This document shows, one piece after another, positions 48,397-60,479 of a stretch of DNA of 64,000 bases. Both the position numbers and the translations under genes were made by a program. Position 1 is the first letter of the stretch. The number at the start of each line of letters is the position of its first letter. Under the pieces are notes generated by a model. That model made no database searches, was not told the origin of the DNA, and saw only the letters and a list, made by a program, of their open reading frames with translations. Origin of the DNA: Cryptomeria japonica. Taxonomy: Eukaryota; Streptophyta; Pinopsida; Cupressales; Cupressaceae. Location of the stretch: positions 404,149,439 to 404,213,438 of the forward strand of contig NC_081406.1 of the NCBI RefSeq assembly GCF_030272615.1, read 5' to 3'.

Positions 48397-50118
48397 ATGC
48401 CGAATATCCATGTGAATCACAGGATGCTTATTGCACTTGTGGAGCGGTTCCATTCAAATCATAACACCTTTCATCTACCAGTGGGAGAGTTGACCATTAC
48501 TCCAGAGGATGTTTATAGGATTTTGAGGATTCCATTTGCTGGGGATAAGGTTGACTATGATTATGCTCAGCATCCTGGTATCTTAGCCTTGACACACATT
48601 TTTCATGACGAGGACATGCTTGTGTGGGCTATCAGTTGGGATTATGTGATGGCTAGGTACAATGAGCAGTTTCCACTAGCATGTGTATTGGTAGGATTCA
48701 TTGGTTTCTTTGTTATGTTGGACAGAGGACAACAGGGTTTCTTATGTGGCTGGGCTAGGATGCTGGAGAGAATTTTGGATGAGCCTGGGAGGTTAGGGTG
48801 GGGTTCTTGTCTATTATCCCACATGTATCGTGAGATGCATGAGATTGTATACAAGGAGGGGAAGAGCATGGTAGTAGGTGTCTTGGTTTTATAGATATGG
48901 GCCTCAGAGCATATCCTAGTTTGCAGACCTATTGTGGATGATGCCAGAGATCCACACCAGCCGATCATTTATAGATATTCTGGATATGTTACTCAGCCCC
49001 ATCTAGGCAAGATAGAGTATTGGCGATGACAACTTGATGATCCGATCATTGTTGTATGGAGACCATACAAGGGTCTTGAGATGTGGGATGACTGGAGAGC
49101 TGTGCGGCGTGACATGTTCATGACTCATCCTCTTATCGAAAGAACTGTTACCATTATTGAGCGATTTGTTGTATCTCGGGTTATGAGGCAGTATGGCAGG
49201 CCTCAGGGGATTTCAGAGGAGTTCACCACCTACACCCATTATGGGGACGAGGAGAGATGAGGATGGGCCCCTAAATTGTCTTACGCATTGAGCATGTAGA
49301 CGCTTGCTAGATTGCATCGACTTCGATGGGACTACCTGGAGGATATTACAGATGTGGGGGTATTGCCCTAGTACAGGGATTGGTTTCAGAGTCATCCCTT
49401 TCCTAGATTTATGGATCCAGCTAAGCATGTACCTTTCATATACGAGGCTGAGGATGAGGACCCTACATAGGCACAAGTATAGGGATAGGCATAGGGTCAG
49501 AGAGCGGCAGGTTCTAGGCAGGAAGATGGTGATCCTGGTGCGACCAATAATAGAGTACTAGCTAGGTGGAGACAACAATAGAGAGGGGATGGTGGATCCC
49601 TTGGAGCTATTGGTGATGGGGTTAGTGGTGCTAGGACACTGGAGGGTGGGGGAGAGGAGGAGCGAGCAGCTCCTAGACAGGTGCGACAATAGATTGATGT
49701 GTAGGGTGGAGATGGTGGCACAGATGGAGGCAGAGAGCCTGTGAGGGAGCAGGGGGCAGCTGATGCAGAATGATCTATGAGATCGAGATTAGTAGGTTTC
49801 TAGTCACAATTAATAGTAGCTCAGACACAGCTTCTAGAGCGGGACCAATAGCTAATGAAGGTCAGAGCTGAGCACGATCATCAACTCACTGAGATGAGGG
49901 CAAAGCGAGACACTCTCCAGCAGGAGGTTTTTCACCAGACGAGTCGAGTAGATTATTATGTTGCAGCTTATAGTGTAGCAGTTCCTATAGCACAACAAGT
50001 TATCCCATATTCTTAGTATATGGCTCAAACTGAGGGAGCTTGGGCACCTAGGCAGGATGCTGGTCAGTAGGCTCAACCTCCTCCACCACTTAGCGATGAG
50101 GGAGAGGTAGAGAGATAA
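48397..50118 (+). pseudogene. Plant mobile domain (PMD) ORF antisense within Tat element
   Basis: One plus-strand frame of 573 codons plus TAA at 50,116. The first 165 residues are open and match the PMD family: LIALVERFHSNHNTFHLP, GELTITPEDVYRILRIPF, then a tryptophan-rich helical part and WASEHILVCRP. The C-terminal third is Gly/Glu/Gln-rich with possible coiled coil. I count 17 in-frame stops after residue 165, 14 of them TAG and 3 TGA, and no frameshift. PMD proteins (MAIN/MAIL1 type) act in plant gene and transposon silencing, and PMD frames are also known in transposons, including extra ORFs of Tat elements. It lies between the integrase end and the 3' LTR, on the opposite strand to pol. 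It is a dead copy. Confidence 0.85.
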
Positions 50119-51631
50119 ATTTGTATAGCTCTTAGATTTTTTTATATACCCCATTTTTTTGTAGCCTATATGATTCTTACTCCGATGGGAGATTGTAGAT
50201 GACAATTGATATCATTTGTACCCTGAGACTTTTATTTGTACTTCAAGATATTTATGATGATATATATGAGATCTTGATTTGATTTCATCGTACTTGTGTT
50301 AATTGATTATGAGATGTTTTTCTATATGCTTTATTCTATATGTATGCATATCTTTTCAGTATGGATGTATGTAATGCAAATGAATATGGATTTTTATTTT
50401 TGTTTCTTTTCATATGCAAATAAATGAAGGAAAAGAGTAACTAGTAATGCAAAAAATATTATTTTCTATGCAATAATGTGAATGCAAATGAATATGTATA
50501 ATGAAATATATGGATCTATATAAGATGCTTGTGTATATAGCTAACATCTCAATATGCAAGTACTTGATTGGAGAAATGATGAAAAAGAGACCACTTAGCC
50601 AAGAAATGATTATACTTCAAACTCTCATTCAGAAGATAAAGAGATCATCATTATCACGCAGAAATCACTCGAAATGCACAAAATCTAGAATGAATGCAAA
50701 CTAAAACTAGTCATTGGATTTGAAATGCTTAATTTTTATCACTGAGTGTTTACAAACATAGCTGGTAGAATAGAGTTCCTTCCTTTTCATGTGCAATATT
50801 AATTATCTTGTCCGCAATGACCCTTTTTGTTAATATCCTTGGACAGATTACAAATGCATCTGGATTGTACATTTAAAGAAATTCCCTCAAAATAGACAAA
50901 GAAATGATGCCAACCTCCCTATAGCATACAAATAAGCAGAGTCGAGGTATGTGTGTCGATTTCAACTTAATGTGAAGGCACTTATCATAGGCACCCAGCT
51001 TATTAGATGTTTCCAGATCATCAGAATCATTCCTACAAGCAGAAAACAAAGAAAATATTATGCCCCCAATCCTTGCTTCTCTTAGCCAAGATAGACTTCC
51101 TCGAGTTACTCAGAAGGAATAATAATCAGAAACCAATATAAAAGACAGCACACAAAGAAAATTTCTTGCATATCTCAAACTATTTAGTGATTGTTTTCAG
51201 TAATGTTGTTTTGCTTGTTTACTCAGTTATAGAGCTCTTCAGTAGTTAGGAGACAAGTGACTGACTCAGATTGCACGACCAGATATCACTGACAGAATGA
51301 TGACTTGGTTGATACTACTTAGGACATGTAAAATACCCAGTCGATTACCCTAAGACTAGGACATTGATCAGTTTCAAGCCATGAGGGTTCTACAAGAACC
51401 AGGTTGTCACAAAAGTGATTAAAAGATATGTACAAGAAAAATCAAAGATGCAAGAAAGCGAGAAATGCTAACGTTGCATTGATAGATGGAGCGCTTGGGT
51501 ACAAGAGGCGTCTGTTTGCTAGGTTTTCACCTGCTTGGCAAAGTTCTTTTTGTTTTGTTTTATTTTTTTTCTTCTTTTTTTTTCTTTTTTTCAGGACTTT
51601 TTATCAGTACAGGTTGGTGGAGCAGAGAATA
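50119..51631. other. Non-coding spacer between PMD frame and integrase
   Basis: No domain-bearing frame on either strand. A polypyrimidine run of about 50 bases lies at 51,545-51,596; on the integrase strand it is a lysine-rich A-tract that may have been the last codons of pol before the nonsense codon at 51,632. The rest is ordinary AT-rich sequence. Confidence 0.6.
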
Positions 51632-52564
51632 CTAAGTGAATAACTTTTTTAAGTGGATGGTGTTGATCGGTTCACGGAGCTGTTCTCCTTCCGACATTGA
51701 GAGCTGATAGGCACTAGAGCCAAAGACTACAGTAATGATGTAGGGACCCAGGCACTTGGGTTCAAACTTCCCCTTTTTGTCTCGAAACTGTTGATTTTTA
51801 AGATTTTCTCTCAGAATAAGGTCACCAAGCTGAAATTCTCATTGCCGAACCTTCTTATATATCCTTTAGACATTTTCTTTTGATACACTCTTATATGAAC
51901 AAACGCCACTTACCGACGTTCATCCAGCAACTCGAGTTCTTGCAATCTAGATATTTTGTAGTCTTCAACAATAAGAAGACCTTGCAAAGAAACACTTAAA
52001 GACAGTATTTCCACCTCAAAAGGTAAAACTGCTTCAGATCCATACACCAAAGAAAAAGGTGTAGCTCTAGTAGGTGTTCTAATACTTGTTCTATAAGCCC
52101 ATAATGCAGGATTGAGCTATAGATGCCAATCCCTCCTAGATTTGTTTAATGTTTTATGTAAGATAGTCAACAGATTTTTGTTAGATGCTTCACCTTGTCC
52201 ATTACCTTTAGGGTAATATATGGATGACCAATGCTATATGATTTTTAATTTTTATAGAGTTCATCTAAATCTTTGTTCTTGAATTGTCCTCCATTGTCAA
52301 TCACAATGGATGAAGGTATCCCATATCTGTAGATGATATAGTTAAGGATGAACAGAGCTACTTGTTTACCAGTTGCTTTGATGAGCGGAACTGATTCTAC
52401 CCACTTAGTGAAGTACTTAGTGGCAGTTATGATAAACTTATGTTTGTTAGATGATGTAGGATATATTTGGCCAATGAAATCAAATGCCCATTGCTGAAAA
52501 GGCCAATGTGTAATGAAGGGTATGAGATCCCTTGCTGAGCATGTATGAGATTCCCATGTAGCTG
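51632..52564 (-). pseudogene. Tat integrase catalytic core and C-terminus
   Basis: Read leftward from the solo LTR edge: LHGNLIHA continues the zinc-finger part at 57,372, then WPFQQWAFDFIGQIYP (first Asp), VIDNGGQF (second Asp) and YPKGNGQGEASNKNLL (Glu), so the DDE set is recognisable across frames. The C-terminal domain ends with LGPYIITVVFGSSAYQL and a stop at 51,632. At least two frameshifts and several stops are present. It is the 3' half of a gene split by the solo LTR, with agctg duplicated at both sides. Confidence 0.85.
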
Positions 52565-55500
52565 TGTCATGCCCAAACTTTTGGGCAAAACATAACCAAC
52601 AATTTTTTTTTTTTAAATCACTAAATTCTTAAAACACTAAAGTTACACGCAACCATTGCTTAACCAGTTGAGACATCTTAACAAGTTGTTCCAAGTGAAA
52701 TATTAAATGATATTAAATGCTATCATGCTATTTCCTATTAACAAGCGGAACGAACAAATGTTATAAGAGTAATAATAATTTCACTCAAAAGTCCTTATCA
52801 TTTCAGTTGCATCTATTAGTACTTAATTAGATCCATTTCCACTAAATAGGCATTAATAAAATTACTTGGTCCGATACCAATTATTTAATAAATATCAAGT
52901 TCCCATCATCCTGTTAATAGATCCTTTCTTAATAATTTAATTTAATTGTGGAATACTAAATAATTTAATTTATTAACTCATCAAATTTAGTCAAAATATT
53001 AATTAAATCAACATTCTCTAAAATAATTGACGAAGGTATAATTAATCTCCAATAATCATTAATTGCTTTTAGGAGCTAATTAATTTAGTCCTAGCTCTTA
53101 GTATTATAAGTGTCTATATTTTACTTAACAATAGTTAAATAGTAGATTTAAACTAAACCAACAAATAGGGTCGATTTTATTCACAAATGAATATTTCTCT
53201 ACTAGGTTGAACAACATGCATCTATGTTAAGGAGAGTAAAAAATTAAACCCTTTAGATCAATAAAAATAAAACTCCCTTATTGTTTAATTTAAATCATCT
53301 AAATTTAATAAATTAAAATTAAATATTATTTCTCAAAAATTATATTTAAATCATCTCCATCTATTTAAATTTTAAAATAAAATAGTTTAATCCATAACAC
53401 TGTTAAACTGTTTAAAATTTAAAATTGAATATTATCTTTACTAATATTTAATTTGGGACAACTCCACCTATATATATATATATATTTAATCATATATATA
53501 TTTATATAATTATAGAACACCATATATTTATACAACCATACATATATATATGTATAAATATTACTATATTTTTAAGCTCTAGGGTTCTACCCATGCAAAC
53601 CCTAATCATCATTTTATATTATAAAATTAGTCTTCTATATTTTTTTTTGTTACCACTAATTACCCTAGCCCTAACCGGGCTAGGGTTTTTTCCTTTTTTT
53701 TTTCTTTGTGTAGCATTGTTTTTGCAGGGGTTGTATCACGCAGGGCGGAGTTCATGGCGGCGAGGGTTTTAGGGGGGGAGCGGTGCCGTTCACTGTGGGT
53801 TACCACAGTGGTGGCGTCCACTGCGGTCGCCCACAGTGGCAGCTTCCAAGCCATTCACTATGGACGACCGCAGCGGTGGCACCCACTGTGGTTGCCCATA
53901 GTGGCGGCCCTTGGGCCATCCACTATGGTCGCCCACACTGGCGGGCCTTGGGCCGTCCACTGTGGACGCCCACAGTGGCGCTGGCCAAGGCCACCACTGT
54001 GCCATGCATAGGGTTTGGCCCCCCCGCCATCCACTGTGCATTGCACAGTGGTTCGGCCCGAGCCCGACCCCCTTTTTTTTTTCCTTTCAAAATAAATTTT
54101 TGCTTTGTAATTTTTTTATTTTTATTTTTTATAAAATGTAATTTTTCATATTTAAATAAATAAATATATATATATAAATATATTTATTTATATATTTATA
54201 TAATTTAGGTTATATATATAAATATAATTTTTAAAATTAAATATAAATAAATATATATAATATATATATATATATATTCATTTATATACATATAGTTTAA
54301 ATGTAAATATAAATAAATATATAGATGTATATATATTTATTTATATGCATATATTTAGAATGTTCATAGGATTTAAGGCTAAACTTTCATTTAAGCCAAT
54401 ATAAATTATTTTTCCTCTCAAAAACATAGAACAGATTATTATTAATTCTCAAATTTAAATCAAGGTATTTTTTTTTTTGAAGTTAAATACCATAAATCCG
54501 AGGTAGTCTAAATAGTTTAGATTTATATTCTGCAATAATGATTGACAGGAATCCAATGAAATTATTCAGCAACTATAGAATATGATATTATTTAAATCAA
54601 ATAGACTATTCATCTCTAGATTATATTTTCTGCAAAAAAAGTAAATAACAGAGTTTAATAATTTTAACAGCAACTATATAAATATGTAATTATTTAAACT
54701 AGATTGACCATTTAATTTTCTAGGCTTTAATTTCTGCAAATAAATATGTGATCTTAATTTCTACAACCTTATTTACCTAGAATCCTTTAATTTTGACCAT
54801 GCAATTAGGAATTAACTAAAACATTTGCATTTCAAAGTAACTTGCATGCAATCATTAAATTAATTCTTTACTTTCCTAGTGTATTTCAAAAGCATAAATG
54901 GGATGAAATAAATTTCTTTCTTTCAAAATATTAAATACTCAACATAGGATTAATTTCAAAAAACTTTAGGAACTAAATCTCGAATTATTCATTTCTTTTC
55001 TACAGCATAGCATAAAACAATATTTCATCTCTTTGAAGTACATTTAAATTACAAAATAACCTTCAATACAAATGGATCTCTCATTTCTATTAAATGAGGA
55101 TCTAAAAAAAAAACATTTGATACATTTCTTTTCGAAAATAAGATACAACCTAATTTCCTATTACATTGCTGCAACTCAAAAACATAAATATTCCATTCCT
55201 GAATCTTTTCTGTAACAAATAAAACCAGCAACCTCTACTTGTCCTCTTTCCTTTGTTACAACAACTTGTGAATAAAACATAGGCTATGACCATGGAGTGC
55301 TCACCTCCCAGCCTAGGCTAACTAGTAGCCACCCCCAAGCTCGGAGAACCAAGCCCTAGATAGATAACACACATGCAAACACAAATAAACAAGGAAAAAC
55401 ATCCACAATCACATTCCCAACCAAGGCTATACTGCACCAAACATTGTGTTGTCTTTTTCAAGGGTGGTAGTGGACCAAGTACCCTGAGGAGACTGCAAGT

Positions 55501-57366
55501 ATGGTAAAAAAAATAGCCACCTCATGGCAAACCAAACACATCAAGTATAACATAATCAACCCCTTATTCCTTATTCCCCCCAAGGCATTCATGCCTTATT
55601 TCCCTCCTTATGGCCCCCAATGCATAAACAAGCCGTGCAGCAAGGGTCACATAAATTCCCTTGTGATCGCTCTCATAACGAGAGTCTCTCACTCGAGGGT
55701 TGTCACTTCTACCACCCACAAGATTCCTCCTCTCTCCCAAGAGTAGGAGGTCTTGGTTACTCCCAAAACACTTACATTGCATAAACACAAAATACCAAAT
55801 AAATTTCCAAGAAATACATGTATGAAAAACTAGTCTTTTACACAAACATTTCTTTCAAAACACATGTAATAAGAAATCATTATAAGAAAAAGATATAACC
55901 AACCTTAAACTGCCCAAAGGTATGCTAGTTTTGTTGAGGAGGAGCAACCCAATTCCATGGTTCTTCTCTTTCTACCCTTAGCCAAGTTTTCAATCCAAAA
56001 ATCTATCTTTTTTCTTCTCAAAATTCTTTTGTCTCCAAAAATGGAGAGTGGGTGATTTCCCCCAAAATCTCTCTTTCTTGCTTAAGAAGACACTAGTGTG
56101 AGTTCTCTCAAGTTTCTAAAACTGAAAAGGAAAGTAAGGTAAAATGGGAAAGGTAACTCTTATTCGAAAAGGAAGGTCTTCAACTTAGTTCAAGTCTTCT
56201 AGTTCAATTTTCGCACAACTTAGAAAAGTCACTTTTTTAGGGTGTCTAAAAGGTCACATGGGAGTAGAAACTTGCCTAAAATTACCCCTAACCCTTAGGT
56301 ATGCCTTATGGGCTTTAGGAAACCCTATTAAACTACCCCTAGGTGTCCATTTAACCCTCTTTTAACCCCTCTGAAGTTTATTTTCGGGTCAAACCTATGT
56401 TGACCATCCCAAAGATTCTTTACCCAAGGCATTTATAGAAATCACATCACATTAATTGAAAAAGCTATAGTTAAACAATCCCTAGCAAGAGACAAATTTA
56501 AAAATTCAAACATAAATCCACACATGTGTCAAGTGACACAAAGAAAATACTTTTACGAATTTATACATGAAATCACGTCTCTTGTGGATTTTACATAAAT
56601 CAATTAAATAACACTTAACACACATGCATCATTTACTGTTATGAATAAAATACAACACAAACGGGGTGTTGTCTCTCCAAATAGACAAACCTCGGTTTTA
56701 CGAACATACATAGGTCTAGGTTTGGTTCTCCATAATATTTCCATGGTCACATAGATATCTTTTCTTGCGTCACTCAAATACACATTAGTAATTTCCAATA
56801 ACCTCGTATAATATTAAACACGTGAATTAGAATACACATCAAACACTTTGCATACAATTTTCATTTGAACAATTTAATACATCTTATATCCAAGTAATTT
56901 CACATAAACAATTATCCTAATTCTCGTAGTTTTGTTCCACACATAAAACATACATCCTATTTCTATCATCATTAGTAAAGTCCTGCAAATCCAATAACGA
57001 CATATATCATCACAAATTCTTCCTATTCAAAAATCATGTAGGGTTCTATATCATAAAGCATATAAATAAAGCATCAACATTCATCAATGTTATCCAATCA
57101 TGGAATCATATAAGTTCTACGTCTAGACATAGCTGACATACGTTAAATCAAGGTTATCCAATCAATGGATCTTTTAGGATTTCAAATTTAAAACACATCA
57201 AAATGTACACCACAAGGTGCAATAACTCTATAACTTGGCTCAATTACTTTTCTCACCAATCTATCTGTCTAACATAGTCCATTCTATAGAATTATAAAAT
57301 ATTTATTAATAGGGTCAAACATGGTCAACTAAGTTAATCAAAGCTTGGTTTGGGGAAGGCCTTACA
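52565..57366 (-). mobile_element. 4.8-kb solo LTR inserted in Tat integrase
   Basis: TG...CA unit (tgtcatgccc to ggccttaca) flanked by agctg at 52,560-52,564 and 57,367-57,371. Removing it joins the zinc-finger codons CEKCQL to LHGNLIHA. There is no internal copy of its own ends, primer site or coding domain, so it is a solo LTR. The truncated LTR at 39,813 is a relative in the opposite orientation and starts tgtgaggcct, matching the reverse complement of this unit's right end; minus orientation is inferred from that and is not certain. It contains a GC-rich minisatellite, (TA)n tracts and AT-rich stretches, and no convincing gene. Confidence 0.88.
53779..54070. repeat. GC-rich hairpin minisatellite in solo LTR
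   Basis: About eight units near 37 bp, built on ccactgtgg followed by gcccacagtgg with variants (ccactatgg, ccatagtgg, ccgcagcgg). Several arms are paired with their exact complements, for example gcccatagtgg near 53,896 and ccactatgg near 53,920, with ggcccttgggcc between them. It sits between poly-T runs in AT-rich sequence. The open frames on both strands here are compositional. Confidence 0.85.
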
Positions 57367-58229
57367 AGCTGACACTTCTCACAAGTTCTAGAAAACTTTA
57401 TAGCGTATTTCTCCATGTCTGGCCAATAGTAGCCAGCCATTTGTAGTTTCCGAGATAAAGTTAGACCATTTGAATGAGATCCACAAATACCTTCATGGAC
57501 TTCAGTTAATGCACATTGGGACTCTTCAGTTTTGAGACACCTAAGCAAAGTACTATCCAAACCTCACCTAAATAGATTGTTAGTGATGATGATGTAGCGT
57601 GAATCATTTTGGGTTAGGTTCCTTTTCTCATTATGGGTAAGATTTTCTAGGATAATTTGGTCTCGTAAATAAGAGTAAATGTGGCTATAGTGAGATGAGT
57701 CATGTCCAATAACAGAAAAGACTATCTAGGAATTAGGAGAATCATAGGTAGGGTAATGTAACTCTTTCACTAGGAATTCAAAGAAAAAATTAGATTCTTG
57801 TAACTCTGGTATAGATGCCAGGGTGGCCATAACATTTGCTGCTCTGTTTGCTGATCTGGGGAATGATACAAAAGTAAAATATTTCTTGAGATCATCCACC
57901 ATTCTCTTATAAGGCATCAGTTTATCATCTCAATTCTAATATGTATCATTGATTTGGTTGATGATTAATTGAGAATCTCCATAGATGTGTAATTCCAAAA
58001 CTTTCCATTCAATAGCCAGCTTGATCTCATTTACCAAAGCTTCATACTCTGCAATGTTGTTTGTGAAAGGGAAGGAAATCTTGTAAGCCTTTGGGATTGA
58101 ATATTTTTGAGGAGTAATAAAAAGTATTCCAGCACTGGAACCATGTTGGGTGAAAGACCCATCAAATAACATCTTCCATGATTGTTGAGTAAGGTGCATG
58201 ATAGATTCATCTGGAAATTCTATATGCAA
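57367..58229 (-). pseudogene. Tat archaeal-type RNase H and integrase zinc finger
   Basis: The second RNase H of the Tat polyprotein (57,936-58,229) shows WKMLFDGSF, a TNNIAEYEAL motif and YGDSQLIINQI, typical of the RVT_3/archaeal-type fold. A linker with FPRSANRAANVMATLAS follows (57,726-57,917). The integrase H2C2 zinc finger at 57,372-57,560 has HEGICGSHSNG, GYYWPDMEK and CEKCQL, ending exactly at the solo LTR. Stops and small shifts separate the pieces. Two RNase H domains in one pol are characteristic of the Tat lineage. Confidence 0.87.
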
Positions 58230-58298
58230 AGGTTGAGTGTCTTCAAGTGGAGCATCACCAAGTTGATTTGCAATTACCTATCCTTTGATGGCTTTGCA

Positions 58299-59542
58299 TT
58301 ATACATATTCAGTATCAAACTTTGTAAGAACCGTGACCCAATTGGCCAATCTTCCTGTAAGTCTTGCTTTGTTGAGAAGATATTTGAGCAGATCAATCTT
58401 AATCACTAGCTTGATGGAATGTGCTAACATGTGGTGTCTCAATTTTTGTGATGCAAAGACTAATGCCAAACATGATTTTTCTATTATAGTATAGTTCATT
58501 TCATAAGACACCAAGGTTTTGTTGATATAATATATAGCTCTCTCTTTTTTATTTTCATCTTGTTGTGCCAGAACTGCCCCCAGTGATGAATCAGTAGCTG
58601 ATATGTATAGAATCAATGGTTTACCTTGAATTGGTGGCATCAGTATTGGTGGATTAGATAGGTTTTATTTGATTTTCTTGAAGGTGTTGTTCACATTCTT
58701 GATCCCAGTTGTATGTTACTCCTTTCCTTAATACTTTTGTGAAGGCTTGAGCTTTATCTACTAGCTGAGAAATAAAGTGTCCGATTGACTGGAGACATCC
58801 TTGTAAACTTCTCATTTGACTAATATTCTTTGGAGGTGGCATTTCCATTATAGCTCGGACCTTCTCAGGATCAACCTCAATCCCTTTCTTTAAAATGATG
58901 TAACCAAGTAATTTCCCAGATGTCACTCTGAACGCACACTTTTTTAGGATTTAGCTAGAGCTTGAATTTTTCAATTCTATCTAGTATGAGGCCTAGCTCT
59001 TGAATATATGTGGATCTCTTCATGGTCTTTACTAAAGTGTCATCAACATAATCTTCCATTTTTTTATGCATCATATTATGAAAGATAGTAGTTACTGCTC
59101 TTTGGTAAGTTGCTCCTGCATTCTTTAGCCCTAATGGCATGATGTTCCAACAAAAGGTTCCCCATGCACAGATGAAAGTTGTCTTTTCTTGATCTCCAAG
59201 AGCTATTTCGATTTGATTATAATTAGAGAATCCATCCATTAATGAGTACATTTCATATCCAACAGTCATATCCACTATCATATCAATATTAGGCAATGGA
59301 AAATCATCATTCAGACATGCTTTGTTGAGATATTTGAAGTTTGTACAAACCCTAATAGATTTGTCTACCTTTGATACAGGTACAATGTTTGAAATCCATT
59401 CTACATAGTCTATAGCTCTGATAAATCCATCTTTTAGCAATTTTTCTAGCTCAGCCTTGACTAGCAGTGCCACATGAGGGTGCATCTTACAAAGTTTTTG
59501 CTTGATTGGTTTAACTCCTAGTGTAATAGAAAGATGGTGCAT
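58299..59542 (-). pseudogene. Tat reverse transcriptase and first RNase H
   Basis: RT fingers and palm lie at 58,955-59,542: KPIKQKLCKMHP, NFKYLNKACLNDDFPLPNID, FMDGFS-type segment, WGTFCWNIMPLGLKNAGATYQ and the catalytic YVDDTLVK. The thumb follows at 58,654-58,926 (IEVDPEKVRAIMEMPPPKN) and RNase H at 58,299-58,640 (LYISATDSSLGAVLAQ, INKTLVSYEMNYTIIEK). One extra A in an A-run near 58,948 shifts the frame after RT, a second shift lies near 58,650, and single nonsense codons occur. The FAWTYSDIQGLDPNL block just upstream (59,543-59,590) is in the same frame. Confidence 0.9.
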
Positions 59543-60465
59543 GATAAGATTAGGATCTAGGCCTTGTATATCAGAGTATGTCCATGCAAAGTTGATCTTC
59601 TTTTCTAAAAAGAGATTTCTGAAATCTTTTAACTCTTCGGCTAATAATGATTGAGCTAAGTGGATGATATGTGGTGTCTCTTGACTCCCAATATTTATTG
59701 GCTAAGTTGGTTCAATCAATATAGAAGACCTTTCCTGGAAGTTACTTGGCAGTATATCAAGTATCTCACCTTCAGGTGCCTCAGAGAGGTTTTAACCCTT
59801 AGGTACATCCTTTATTTTTTCTATTTTTGATTCTGACACCGCCACAATGTGGTTTTTGCCATCAGATCTTTTCTTTTTCTTTTTTATTTTATTTTTGTGA
59901 CTAAGATACTTGATATCTATTTCAGTCATGTTCTCACTGTGTTCTCTGGTGGAAGAGTCCATTGGTTCAACTACATTAAGGTAGTAGGCTAATGTGTAGT
60001 TGTTAGCAAAGATAGGTACATTCATAGGTTGGTTTTGGAGACAACAGTCAATTAGTTTAGGATGTACCAAGGATAAAGTTTGAATAGGTTCCAGGGATTT
60101 CACGGTATTATCATCATAACTTTAGACCGACAAGTCAATTTATAGAAGACTACCTTGCACAAATGTCTCAAGACTAGGAATAGTTACAACATGATCATTG
60201 AAGTGCATGTTAATATTTAGTTGACCAAATCCAATAGACCTACTTCTAGTATCATTCTCTACACTAGACTGGACTACATACTATGGTTCGACAGTAACAA
60301 GATCAATAGACAGATTCCCAACATCCATGATAGAGGAGTCAGAGTTTGATGCTAAATTGTCATAAATAGTACTATTGTTGGAGCCATCAGAGTAATAGGC
60401 TGAAGTGTGTGACTCTTCTTCAAGTGATTGAGTGAGTGTATGTATAGTGTCAATACCTACATCTT
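59543..60465 (-). pseudogene. Tat protease-RT linker region
   Basis: In-frame reading continues upstream of RT with several stops: a segment leading into QGLDPNL, a lysine-rich patch (NKIKKKKKRSDGKNH) in 59,792-60,103, and an acidic, serine-rich stretch with TQSLEEESHTSAYYSDGS near 60,380-60,440. No protease active site is visible; it probably lies beyond the copia C insertion. Described as a linker by position only. Confidence 0.6.
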
Positions 60466-60479
60466 TGATGATGCAAGTG

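Noticed and set aside
53660-54163. Several overlapping ORFs in the hairpin minisatellite
   Set aside because: Frames exist on both strands in a 37-bp repeat and lack any domain.
55564-55845. 93-codon frame similar to the one at 41,219 as a conserved LTR protein
   Set aside because: The similarity is explained by the shared LTR DNA; the two frames differ in ends and have no domain.
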